This document shows, one piece after another, positions 1 through 6,886 of a DNA stretch of 39,523 nucleotides; position 1 is the stretch's first letter; every line of letters starts with the position of its first letter. The notes under the pieces are model-generated. The model ran no database searches and was not told the DNA's origin. It saw only the letters and a list, made by a program, of their open reading frames with translations. The stretch is from Pseudomonadota bacterium (GTDB taxonomy: Bacteria > Pseudomonadota > Gammaproteobacteria > Burkholderiales > Burkholderiaceae_F). Position numbers and translations under genes: made by a program. The stretch lies in assembly GCA_023443095.1 (NCBI GenBank), contig JAEZVV010000038.1, positions 1 through 39,523 of the forward strand. Reading direction: 5' to 3'.

Positions 1-331
1 CCGGCTCTGCCACGGTGGGACGGGCGGGCGCGGGAGGTTCCGGATGCGCCTGCGGCTTGGGCGGACTCGGCGACCTCCGGGCCGGAGCCGATCGTGCCGG
101 CAGGGCGGGAGAAGGCTCGGCCACCGCACTGGGCGCCGCCGGTGCGAGCTCAATCTGCACCATCACCGGCGTCGCCTCGGCGCTCGAGGCATGAGAGCTC
201 ACGCTCGCCAGCAAGACCGCAAGAATCAGCAGGTGCAAGCCTACGACGGCGACCAGCGCCGCGATCTGCGTCACGCGGCCGCAGCCCTCCTCCGGATGCG
301 GCCGCCCGGGCTTGAGAGCCGGCTCCTTCAT
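1..331 (-). CDS. tonB: Energy transducer TonB, N-terminal part (runs off the window)
   Basis: The frame starts at an ATG at 331 and stays open to the window edge, so only about the first 110 residues are visible. They show a short charged cytoplasmic start, one hydrophobic segment at about residues 20-45, then a proline/alanine-rich stretch with PSPPKPQ and PEPPAPARP runs. This is the usual inner-membrane anchor plus periplasmic spacer of TonB, which passes proton-motive energy to outer-membrane receptors. The C-terminal receptor-contact domain lies outside the window. The ATG overlaps the hmuV stop codon as ATGA, making it the last visible gene of the heme operon, so it is probably the TonB that serves the receptor at the operon's head. 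exbB and exbD are not in view. Confidence 0.82.
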   Translation of the reverse strand, partial: MKEPALKPGRPHPEEGCGRVTQIAALVAVVGLHLLILAVLLASVSSHASSAEATPVMVQIELAPAAPSAVAEPSPALPARSAPARRSPSPPKPQAHPEPPAPARPTVAEP

Positions 332-1134
332 GGACACAGCGCCGCGGTAGCGATCAGCGGCCGGTCGATCAGGGGATGCGGCAGGACTCGGGCGGCGACG
401 CCGAAGGCGGAGCGGATCGTGTCGACGTCGAACACGGCTGCGGGTGCGCCCTGGGCGAGCACCTGACCCCGGTGCAGGATCAAGACACGCTGGGCGTAAC
501 TCGCCGCGAGGTTGAGGTCGTGCAGGATCGCCAACACGCCGATGCCGCGGCCGCGGGCGAACTCGCTTGCGGTCGCCAGCAGATGGTGCTGGTGCGCCAG
601 GTCGAGTGCGGCGGTAGGCTCGTCGAGCAGCAGGAAACGCGGATGGTCGGACTGCGTTTCCCACAGCTGGGCCAGGGCGGCGGCCAGATGGACCCGCGCC
701 GCCTCGCCGCCCGACAGCGTGGTCACGTCGCGATCACACAGGTGGGCCGCATCGGTCAGTTCGAGCGCGCTGCGGGCGATGGCGAGATCGGCCGCGCCCA
801 GCCAGCCGCGGCTCGCCGGGTAGCGGCCGAAACTCGCCACCTCCAGCGCGGTGAAGGCAAACGCCAGCTCGGGCCGCTGCGGCAACACCGCGCGCAAGCG
901 AGCCAGCTGGACGCGCGGCCAATCGGCCAGACGGCGGCCGCCCAGCCTGACTTCGCCGCGCACCCACAGACCGGGGGCAGGAATGTCTCCCGCCAGGCAT
1001 TTGAGCAGGGTCGATTTGCCGGCACCGTTTTCGCCCAGCACCGCCAGCATCTGGCCCGGCGCCAGGGCCAGCGCCACATCGGCGAGCAGGGCGCGCCCGG
1101 CCACGCTCACGCAAAGCGACAAGGCTTCGAGCAT
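328..1134 (-). CDS. hmuV: Heme ABC transporter ATP-binding protein HmuV
   Basis: This is a 268-residue ABC ATPase that powers import of heme across the inner membrane with HmuU and HmuT. The sequence shows a Walker A motif (GENGAGKST, about residues 34-42), the signature LSGGE (about 140), Walker B LLLDEP (about 168) and the H-loop histidine in LHDLN (about 205). The length is normal for HmuV/FecE-type ATPases. The start is either this ATG or a GTG one codon upstream (1137). Both overlap the hmuU stop codon, so translation is coupled. The downstream tonB start overlaps its stop codon. The heme assignment rests on the operon (HmuS, HmuT, HemP), since the ATPase alone cannot be told from siderophore or B12 ATPases. 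Confidence 0.93.
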   Translation of the reverse strand: MLEALSLCVSVAGRALLADVALALAPGQMLAVLGENGAGKSTLLKCLAGDIPAPGLWVRGEVRLGGRRLADWPRVQLARLRAVLPQRPELAFAFTALEVASFGRYPASRGWLGAADLAIARSALELTDAAHLCDRDVTTLSGGEAARVHLAAALAQLWETQSDHPRFLLLDEPTAALDLAHQHHLLATASEFARGRGIGVLAILHDLNLAASYAQRVLILHRGQVLAQGAPAAVFDVDTIRSAFGVAARVLPHPLIDRPLIATAALCP

Positions 1135-2240
1135 CACAGGCCTCCGCGGCCGCGCCGCCGCAACAAAAGCACGAGGAAGAAGGGGGCTCCCAGGACCGCG
1201 GTCAGGATGCCGATCGGCAGTTCGGCCGGAGCGACGGCGGTGCGCGCCACCGCATCGGCCAGGATCACCAGCAGAGCACCGAGCAGGGCCGAACCGGGGA
1301 TGACGATGCGGTGGTCCGGCCCGCAGGCCAGGCGCAGCGCGTGCGGAGCAACCAGGCCGATGAAGCCGATCACGCCGGTGGCGGCGACCAGCGCCCCCAC
1401 CGCCAGCGCAGTCACCACGATCGCGGCGCGTTTGATCCCGGCCACGTCCACCCCGAGGTGGCCCGCCTGGGTTTCGCCCAGAGCCAGGGCGTTGAGCGGG
1501 CGTGCCAGCAGCAGTCCGCCCGCCAGTGCGAGCAAGGTGAGCGGCGCCACCGCGACCAGCATCGACCAGCTGCCCGAGGCGAGCGAGCCGAAGCTCCAGA
1601 AAGTGATGTTGCGCAGCTGCTCGTCGCTGGCCAGGTAAGAAAGCAGTCCGACCCCCGCCATCGCCAGCGCGTTGACGGCGATGCCGGCCAGAAGCACCAG
1701 CGGCAGCGACAAGGCGCCCTGCGCCGCGCCGATCCGGTAGACCAGGGCCGTGACTGCGAGCGCGCCGCCGAAAGCGGCCAGCGGCAGGGTCCAGACGCCG
1801 AGCAGGCGCGCCGCTCCCGGCAGCCAGGCGGCGCCAAGAACAATCACGAAAGCCGCCGCCAGGGCGCCGCCGCTTGCCACCCCGATCAGGGTCGGATCGG
1901 CGAGCGGGTTGCGGAAAATTCCCTGCATCAGGGCGCCGGCAACAGCCAGGCCGGCCCCCGTGAGCAGCCCCAGGACCACACGCGGCAGGCGGATCGCCTC
2001 GAGCACGGCCTGCTGCTGCGGATCGACCGGACCCACATCGAACCCGATGGCGTTTGACAGGATGCGCAAAACCGCCGACGCCGGAACCGGATAAGCGCCC
2101 TGGCCGATCGCGATCACCACCCCGGCGACCAGCAGCAGCCCCAGCAGCACCAGCACGGGCGCGGCCGGCAGACGGCCGGGCACGGTGCGCGACGCCAGCT
2201 TGGCCAGGCGCGGCGGCGCGAGACCCAGGCTCGCGCTCAT
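1134..2240 (-). CDS. hmuU: Heme ABC transporter permease HmuU (FecCD family)
   Basis: This is a 368-residue inner-membrane permease of the FecCD/BtuC family, which forms the homodimeric heme channel. It is almost entirely hydrophobic helices. It carries family motifs such as RLPRVVLGLLTGAGLAVAG, the FRNPLADPTLIGV segment that contacts the ATPase side, and GVIGFIGLVAPH near the C terminus. The ATG at 2240 was chosen because it overlaps the hmuT stop as ATGA, as elsewhere in the operon. The frame is open further upstream (to 2645), but that extension lies inside hmuT and has no family resemblance. Substrate is inferred from the neighbours. Confidence 0.93.
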   Translation of the reverse strand: MSASLGLAPPRLAKLASRTVPGRLPAAPVLVLLGLLLVAGVVIAIGQGAYPVPASAVLRILSNAIGFDVGPVDPQQQAVLEAIRLPRVVLGLLTGAGLAVAGALMQGIFRNPLADPTLIGVASGGALAAAFVIVLGAAWLPGAARLLGVWTLPLAAFGGALAVTALVYRIGAAQGALSLPLVLLAGIAVNALAMAGVGLLSYLASDEQLRNITFWSFGSLASGSWSMLVAVAPLTLLALAGGLLLARPLNALALGETQAGHLGVDVAGIKRAAIVVTALAVGALVAATGVIGFIGLVAPHALRLACGPDHRIVIPGSALLGALLVILADAVARTAVAPAELPIGILTAVLGAPFFLVLLLRRRGRGGL

Positions 2241-3118
2241 AAGGCCGTCCCCAGGCCGATTGCCAGTTGTCGCACCGCCTGCGGCAGGCGCGGGCCGAAA
2301 CCCAGCAGGTATAAGGTGTCGTAAGCGAGCACCCGGCCCGACCGCGCTGCCGGCGTCAGCGCCAGACCGGGACGGGCCAGCAGCACCTCGGCCCCGCCCA
2401 CCGCGCCCAGGCCCTCCCGGGTCGCCAGGATCACGTCGGGAGCGGCGCTGACCGCGGCCTCGGCCGCGAGCGGCCGGTAGCCGGAAAAGCCGCTCATGGC
2501 ATTGACGCCGCCCGCCAGCCGGATCATGGCGTCGGCGGCCGTATCGGCGCCGGCCACCTGGACGTTGTTGGCGGCGTGGGAAAAAACGAACAAGACCCGT
2601 GGCCGCCGCGCCGGCGGCGACATCGCGGCGCGGGTCGCCGCCCATTCGAGCCGCAGGCGATCGCTCAGCGCCGTGCCGGCCGCGGTTCGCCCCAGCCCTT
2701 CGGCGATCCGGCCGACGTTGGCGAGCAGGCTGTCGAAATCATGGCCGGGCGTGGTCGTGAGCACCTTCACCCCCGCGCCGCGCAACTGCGCGAGCACGGT
2801 GGCGGGGCCGGCCTCGTTCGTGGCCAGGACCAGGCTGGGCGCGAGCGACAACACTCCTTCGGCCGACAACTTGCGCGGATAGCCGACCTTGGGCAGAGCT
2901 TTCGCCGCGGCCGGCCAGGTACTGGTGCTGTCGGTTCCGACCAAGGTGTCGGCGGCGCCGAGCGCCCACACGATTTCGGTGAGCGCGCCCCCCACGCTCA
3001 CCACCCGCGGCGCGGCCGCCGCCCAGACATGGCGTGCCGGCGCCAGCCAGCCGCCCACGACCAGCGCCGCGGCGCCGCCGACCAGCGCCCGGCGCGAAAT
3101 CACGGAAACGCGGCTCAT
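2237..3118 (-). CDS. hmuT: Periplasmic heme-binding protein HmuT
   Basis: This is a 293-residue periplasmic binding protein that receives heme from the outer-membrane receptor and delivers it to HmuUV. The N terminus has SRRALVGG followed by a hydrophobic stretch, which resembles a twin-arginine export signal and is more Tat-like than Sec-like. In the mature part, the VGYPRKLSAEG segment places a tyrosine at about residue 80 where PhuT/HmuT-type proteins use tyrosine as axial heme ligand. The segments GTDSTSTWP and LAPSLVLATNEAGP match the family. Its start overlaps the hmuS stop as ATGA, and its stop overlaps the hmuU start. Confidence 0.93.
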   Translation of the reverse strand: MSRVSVISRRALVGGAAALVVGGWLAPARHVWAAAAPRVVSVGGALTEIVWALGAADTLVGTDSTSTWPAAAKALPKVGYPRKLSAEGVLSLAPSLVLATNEAGPATVLAQLRGAGVKVLTTTPGHDFDSLLANVGRIAEGLGRTAAGTALSDRLRLEWAATRAAMSPPARRPRVLFVFSHAANNVQVAGADTAADAMIRLAGGVNAMSGFSGYRPLAAEAAVSAAPDVILATREGLGAVGGAEVLLARPGLALTPAARSGRVLAYDTLYLLGFGPRLPQAVRQLAIGLGTAL

Positions 3119-4185
3119 GCTGCCAGCCTCGGCAGCGCCAGCGCGAGGGCGCGCCAGTCGGCCAGTTCGACCTGATCGGGCTTGCGTTCGCCGAAAAACA
3201 TGGCGAGGGTCTCACCCGCCGCATCGAACAGCTCAAGCGAAGTGACCAGGCCGTCCTTGGTCGGCTTGCTCACGACCCAGGCGCTGGCGATGTGGTCTTC
3301 GCGCAGGTGCAGGTTGAAGCCGGGGTCGAGCACGTTGAGCCAGGGCCCGTGCAGCGCGATTCGCGCTACCGGTCCGGTGTGGATCTGGATCATTCCCGAG
3401 TTGCCGACGAAACACATGATCGACAGCCCCTGTGCCGCCGCCTGCTCCAACATCCGGCGCGCCGACCCGGGCTGGACCCGCCAAGCACACTCGGGCGCCG
3501 CCAGGCGCAGCGCCTGGGTGCGGGCCAGCTTGAAGCGGCCGAGCAGCGGGAAGAACTCGTGGGTGTCTTTCATCGCCGCCCAGGCCGCGCGAAAGCCGGT
3601 CCGGTCGATCTCGTCGTCGGGCAACAGAACCGGAACCGGCCGCTCGCGCCTGACCGTCGTCCCCGCGCTCTGGTCGGGGTGGGCGCAGGCGTCGACCAGG
3701 TCCATCCAGGCGCCCAGGTCGGACTCTTCGCGCAGGTAGATCTTGTGGATCGCTTCGCCCCAGGCGTCGTAGACCTGAAGGCTGCGCTGGACCCCGGCTT
3801 CGACCGGCTCGCTCACCGCGTAAACCTCGGCCCAATGCATGTAGAAGATGCGCAGATCGATCTCGCGCCCGAGCGCCAGACCGACTGGGCCCTGATGGCT
3901 CAGGTCGGCGTATTGCCCGGTTTTCTCGTGTACCGCGCTTTCGTTGCGGGTGAGCGCCATCACCCGTCCCAGCGCCGGCACCCGGGCCATCAGTTCGGGC
4001 CATGGACCGCGCAGGCGGACCGCCGCCAGCGCCTCGCAACGGCCGACGGCGGCGGCGATCACCTCGCCTTCGCTCACGCCGAGTTCGCGCGCGGCGTCGC
4101 GGTGGCGCAGCTTGCGTTCGTGGCGCAACTGCTGGAACTGCTGGTAGAGCGCAGCGGCGGACGATGTCTCGATGGTGTCTAACAT
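3115..4185 (-). CDS. hmuS: Cytoplasmic heme-handling protein HmuS
   Basis: This is a 356-residue member of the HmuS/ChuS/PhuS family, cytoplasmic proteins that bind incoming heme and either degrade it or pass it to a heme oxygenase. The internal duplication typical of the family is visible (two related halves with FFPLLGRF-like and NLHLRED segments). A histidine at about residue 208 in DTHEFF matches the heme-ligand position known from PhuS. The start is the ATG at 4185, preceded by a GAGG ribosome site; the open frame extends upstream to 4323 into the receptor gene and that part is discarded. A 46-base gap separates it from the receptor, and its end overlaps hmuT. Whether it is a degrading enzyme or a chaperone cannot be read from sequence. 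Confidence 0.92.
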   Translation of the reverse strand: MLDTIETSSAAALYQQFQQLRHERKLRHRDAARELGVSEGEVIAAAVGRCEALAAVRLRGPWPELMARVPALGRVMALTRNESAVHEKTGQYADLSHQGPVGLALGREIDLRIFYMHWAEVYAVSEPVEAGVQRSLQVYDAWGEAIHKIYLREESDLGAWMDLVDACAHPDQSAGTTVRRERPVPVLLPDDEIDRTGFRAAWAAMKDTHEFFPLLGRFKLARTQALRLAAPECAWRVQPGSARRMLEQAAAQGLSIMCFVGNSGMIQIHTGPVARIALHGPWLNVLDPGFNLHLREDHIASAWVVSKPTKDGLVTSLELFDAAGETLAMFFGERKPDQVELADWRALALALPRLAA

Positions 4186-4231
4186 GGCGGAACCTCGGTT
4201 CGGTAGGGTTCGTGCGGAAGCTCGATGAAGC

Positions 4232-6472
4232 TCAATAGGCCAGGTGCAGCGAGACCGAGGCGTTGCGGCCCGGTTGGGTGTAGCGGTCGAGCACGACCGA
4301 GTTGGCGGCCAGGGCGGCGCCACCGACGTCGGCCCACGACCAGTATTTGCGGTCGAACAGGTTGAACACGCCGGCCTCGATCCGGGCGTGGCGACCGATG
4401 CGCCACCAGGCGGTCAGGTCGACCGTGGCGTAGCCAGGGGTGAGGAAGGTCGGCGTGCTGCCGGTGCTGGCCGCCTCGTTCTTGCGCGCGACTGCCTTGA
4501 GGTGGGTGGCGCCGCCCCAGGTCCGGTCCGGCGCGGCGTAGATCAGCGAGGCCACGGCGGTGAAGGGATTGACCGAGTTGAGCGGCTCGTCGTCGGTGAG
4601 GCTGCGGCCGTTGGCGTAAGCAAGGCTGCCGGCGACGCTCCACTGCGAATCGAAGGCATAGTCGCCGCGGGCCTCGGCGCCCCAGATGCGGACGCGGTCG
4701 CGGTTGATCGACTGGAAGGTCTGGGTGAAGCCGGGCAGGCAGCGCAGATCGCTCGGGCAGTCGAGAGCGACGCGCGCGTCGATGAAGTCGCGGTACTGGT
4801 TGTAGTAGGTCGACAGGCCGAAACGCGCGCCCGCCGCCTCGCCCTTCAGACCCAGCTCGATGCCACGGCTGGTCTCGGACTTGAGGTCGGGGTTGGGAAT
4901 CAGCGCGTATTGCATCACCAGGTTCTGGAATGCGGCGTTGAGCTCGTCAAAGGACGGGGTGCGGAAACCCGCGGCGATCTGGCCGTAGGCGTTGAGCGTG
5001 GGCGAGAGGCGGACCATCGCGGCGAGCTTGGGGCTGAAGGCCTGGTCGCTGAAATCCGACGGGCGCACCCCAGCCGGGGCGTTGGCGAGGTAGATGAGAT
5101 CGGGGTCGACGTCGAGCCGGTAGGCGTCGAAGCGCAGGCCGGGGGTGAGAACGACGCGGTCGTCGGCGAACGAGATCTGGTCCTGCACATACGCCGCCAG
5201 GTTGAGCGAGCGGCCGTTGGGGAAGTCGCGCGTGGGCAGGGTCTCGCCGGCGATGACATTGCTGGCGCTGCCGGTGTTGAGGTTGATCAGGCGAGCGTCA
5301 CGCAGGGTCGACGATTCGACCGCCGCGATGTCGACTCCCCACAGGATGCGCTGCGGCAGGCCGGCGAACTCGACCAGGCTCTCGAGCTGGGCGTTGCCGC
5401 CGACGGTTTTCTGCTCGAACTCGAAGTTGCGCGGAATCAGACAGGTGGTGCCGCTGCCCGCCAGGCTCGAGCAGCTGGCACTCGTGTTGGCGCGAACTTC
5501 TAGGGTTTCGTCGTTGGTGCGGGTCGTCTGGTAGTAGACGTTGGCATTGAAGCCGGCGAACCAGCCGCGCACGGGATTGACGAAGGCGTAGTCGAGGCTG
5601 ATCCGCTCGCGCCGGGTGTGGTCGTCGCCGGTGAGCGAGGTGGTCTTGGGCGTGGTGGGGTTGAGGCTGAGAACGTCGGTTTCGACGCGATCGTCGAAGC
5701 GCTCGTAGGTCGCCTTGAGCGTCTGCGTCGGGTCGATCCGGCCGACCAGCTTGGCGAGCAGGCTGTCGCTGCGGAAGTCCTGGGGATTGGGCTCGGTGCG
5801 CAAGCGACCGACCGTATCGTTGTCGCCCTGGTTGTCGGTTTCGTGGCCGGTGCCGCGCGTCAGGACCAGCAGACCCTGGAGCTCGGCCGTTCCCGCCGCC
5901 AGCGTGGCGGTATTGGTCCAGCCGGCGTTGACGCCCGTATACGTGCTCTTGATCGCCGCATAACCTGGCGAGCGCTCGAGGTCGAGGTAATCAAGCGGAT
6001 CCTTGGTCAGATAGGCGACCACGCCCCCCAGGGCGTCCGAGCCGTAGAGCGTCGACGAGGGGCCGCGCAGGATTTCGACGCGCTTGACCGTATCGAGGTT
6101 GACCACGTCGCGCGTGGCAGTGCCGAAGGAGCCGAAGGTGAAGCTGTTGGGCGCGCGGATGCCGTCGACCTGGACCGCGACGCGGTTGCCGTCGAGCCCC
6201 CGGATGTTGAAGCTCGAAGCGCCGAAACGGTTGGGGTCGCGCGCCACGCTCACGCCCGGCTCGTAACGGACCAGGTCTTCGATCCGGGTGACCAGGTTGC
6301 GATCGATCGCCTGAGCGCCGATCACCGAGATCGTGGCCGGGACCTCGCTCACCTTCTCTTCGATCCGGGTGGCGGTGATCGCCACTTCGGACAGGGTTTC
6401 GGGCGTGACCGGAGTCTGGGCAAACACGCCGGACGTGCAGGCAAGGCCGGTGGCGGCCAGCCAGGGGGACAT
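4232..6472 (-). CDS. TonB-dependent heme receptor (HmuR/BhuR-like)
   Basis: This outer-membrane receptor (746 residues from the ATG at 6472) takes up heme or a heme-protein complex using TonB energy. It shows an N-terminal signal peptide ending near GVFAQ, a TonB-box-like ETLSEVAITATR, a plug domain (VPATISVIG, LRGPSSTLYGSDALGG), then a beta-barrel ending in an aromatic-terminated strand (VSLHLAY). A FRAP-like box (GFRTP) and an NPNL-like box (NPDL) support heme-receptor membership, but no histidine lies between them and none lies in the plug. The start is uncertain: a TTG at 6481 has a better-spaced GGAGA, and a GTG at 6526 is also possible. It lies between hemP and hmuS. Confidence 0.88.
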   Translation of the reverse strand: MSPWLAATGLACTSGVFAQTPVTPETLSEVAITATRIEEKVSEVPATISVIGAQAIDRNLVTRIEDLVRYEPGVSVARDPNRFGASSFNIRGLDGNRVAVQVDGIRAPNSFTFGSFGTATRDVVNLDTVKRVEILRGPSSTLYGSDALGGVVAYLTKDPLDYLDLERSPGYAAIKSTYTGVNAGWTNTATLAAGTAELQGLLVLTRGTGHETDNQGDNDTVGRLRTEPNPQDFRSDSLLAKLVGRIDPTQTLKATYERFDDRVETDVLSLNPTTPKTTSLTGDDHTRRERISLDYAFVNPVRGWFAGFNANVYYQTTRTNDETLEVRANTSASCSSLAGSGTTCLIPRNFEFEQKTVGGNAQLESLVEFAGLPQRILWGVDIAAVESSTLRDARLINLNTGSASNVIAGETLPTRDFPNGRSLNLAAYVQDQISFADDRVVLTPGLRFDAYRLDVDPDLIYLANAPAGVRPSDFSDQAFSPKLAAMVRLSPTLNAYGQIAAGFRTPSFDELNAAFQNLVMQYALIPNPDLKSETSRGIELGLKGEAAGARFGLSTYYNQYRDFIDARVALDCPSDLRCLPGFTQTFQSINRDRVRIWGAEARGDYAFDSQWSVAGSLAYANGRSLTDDEPLNSVNPFTAVASLIYAAPDRTWGGATHLKAVARKNEAASTGSTPTFLTPGYATVDLTAWWRIGRHARIEAGVFNLFDRKYWSWADVGGAALAANSVVLDRYTQPGRNASVSLHLAY

Positions 6473-6549
6473 TCGAAGCAAGACCGATTCTCCGTGGAGA
6501 GGGACCGTCGGCTTGCTGACGCGCACGGCGCGTTCCGGCTGGCTGGCGT

Positions 6550-6602
6550 CGCAGCCAAGGCTGCGGCGAGGTCGGGTGGTTGAAGCGGCGCCACAGGCGC
6601 CG
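6550..6602 (-). other. Two hairpins between hemP and the heme receptor gene
   Basis: The leader between hemP and the receptor contains two perfect inverted repeats: CGGCGCC/GGCGCCG with a 3-base loop (6586-6602) and CGCAGCC/GGCTGCG with a 2-base loop (6550-6565). Neither is followed by a U-run, so they are not classic terminators. They may stabilise the RNA or attenuate readthrough, making hemP and receptor levels unequal. Confidence 0.5.
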
Positions 6603-6607
6603 GAGTT

Positions 6608-6790
6608 TTATTTGGTCAGGATCAACTTGTTGAGCCGGGTGATGCGCAGCCGGTAGTCCTCGCCGGCATGGCGGATCACCACTTCCCGGCGCCCTCGCAG
6701 CAACTGCTGGCTGGGAAGGATGGCGACCACGCCGGCGCTGGCGCCAGGGTCAGGCGGAGTCGCCGAAGCGGCTTGTTTGTCCTTGTCCAT
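6608..6790 (-). CDS. hemP: Hemin uptake protein HemP
   Basis: This is a small 60-residue protein of the HemP/HmuP family, found at the head of heme-uptake operons. In Burkholderia and in rhizobia, members act as positive regulators of the heme receptor gene. The C-terminal half carries the family core: LPSQQLLRGRREVVIRHAGEDYRLR followed by RLNKLILTK. The N-terminal part (about 25 residues, MDKDKQAASATPPDPG) is polar and probably disordered. The ATG at 6790 is the only good start, as an upstream TTG would translate the Fur box. No Shine-Dalgarno sequence precedes this ATG, and the Fur box ends only three bases away. Confidence 0.92.
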   Translation of the reverse strand: MDKDKQAASATPPDPGASAGVVAILPSQQLLRGRREVVIRHAGEDYRLRITRLNKLILTK

Positions 6791-6792
6791 TT

Positions 6793-6811
6793 CGAAATGA
6801 TAATCATTCTC
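6793..6811 (-). promoter_or_regulatory. Fur box of the heme-uptake operon
   Basis: Read against the 19-base palindromic Fur consensus, 15 of 19 positions match, including the unbroken core AATGATAATCATT. It sits immediately upstream of the hemP ATG, so binding of Fur with iron would block the promoter or early transcription of hemP and the operon. A possible -35 (TTGTTT) lies just upstream on the minus strand, with a -10 candidate inside the box. Confidence 0.88.
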
Positions 6812-6832
6812 ATTTACAAAAACAAGGCCGGG

Positions 6833-6865
6833 CAACAAAAAAACAAGGGGCGCCGCAGCGCCCCT
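6833..6865 (-). terminator. Intrinsic terminator after the fatty acyl-CoA reductase gene
   Basis: On the minus strand there is a perfect 8-bp stem (AGGGGCGC/GCGCCCCT, 4-base loop, 6846-6865) followed by TTGTTTTTTTGTTG. It begins 22 bases after the reductase stop codon and separates that gene from the heme operon, which runs in the same direction. Confidence 0.88.
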
Positions 6866-6886
6866 CCTTTCAATCCCGGACCGGCC

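Noticed and set aside
4244..5503. 419-codon plus-strand frame opposite the TonB-dependent receptor
   Set aside because: Antisense to a receptor with complete plug and barrel features.
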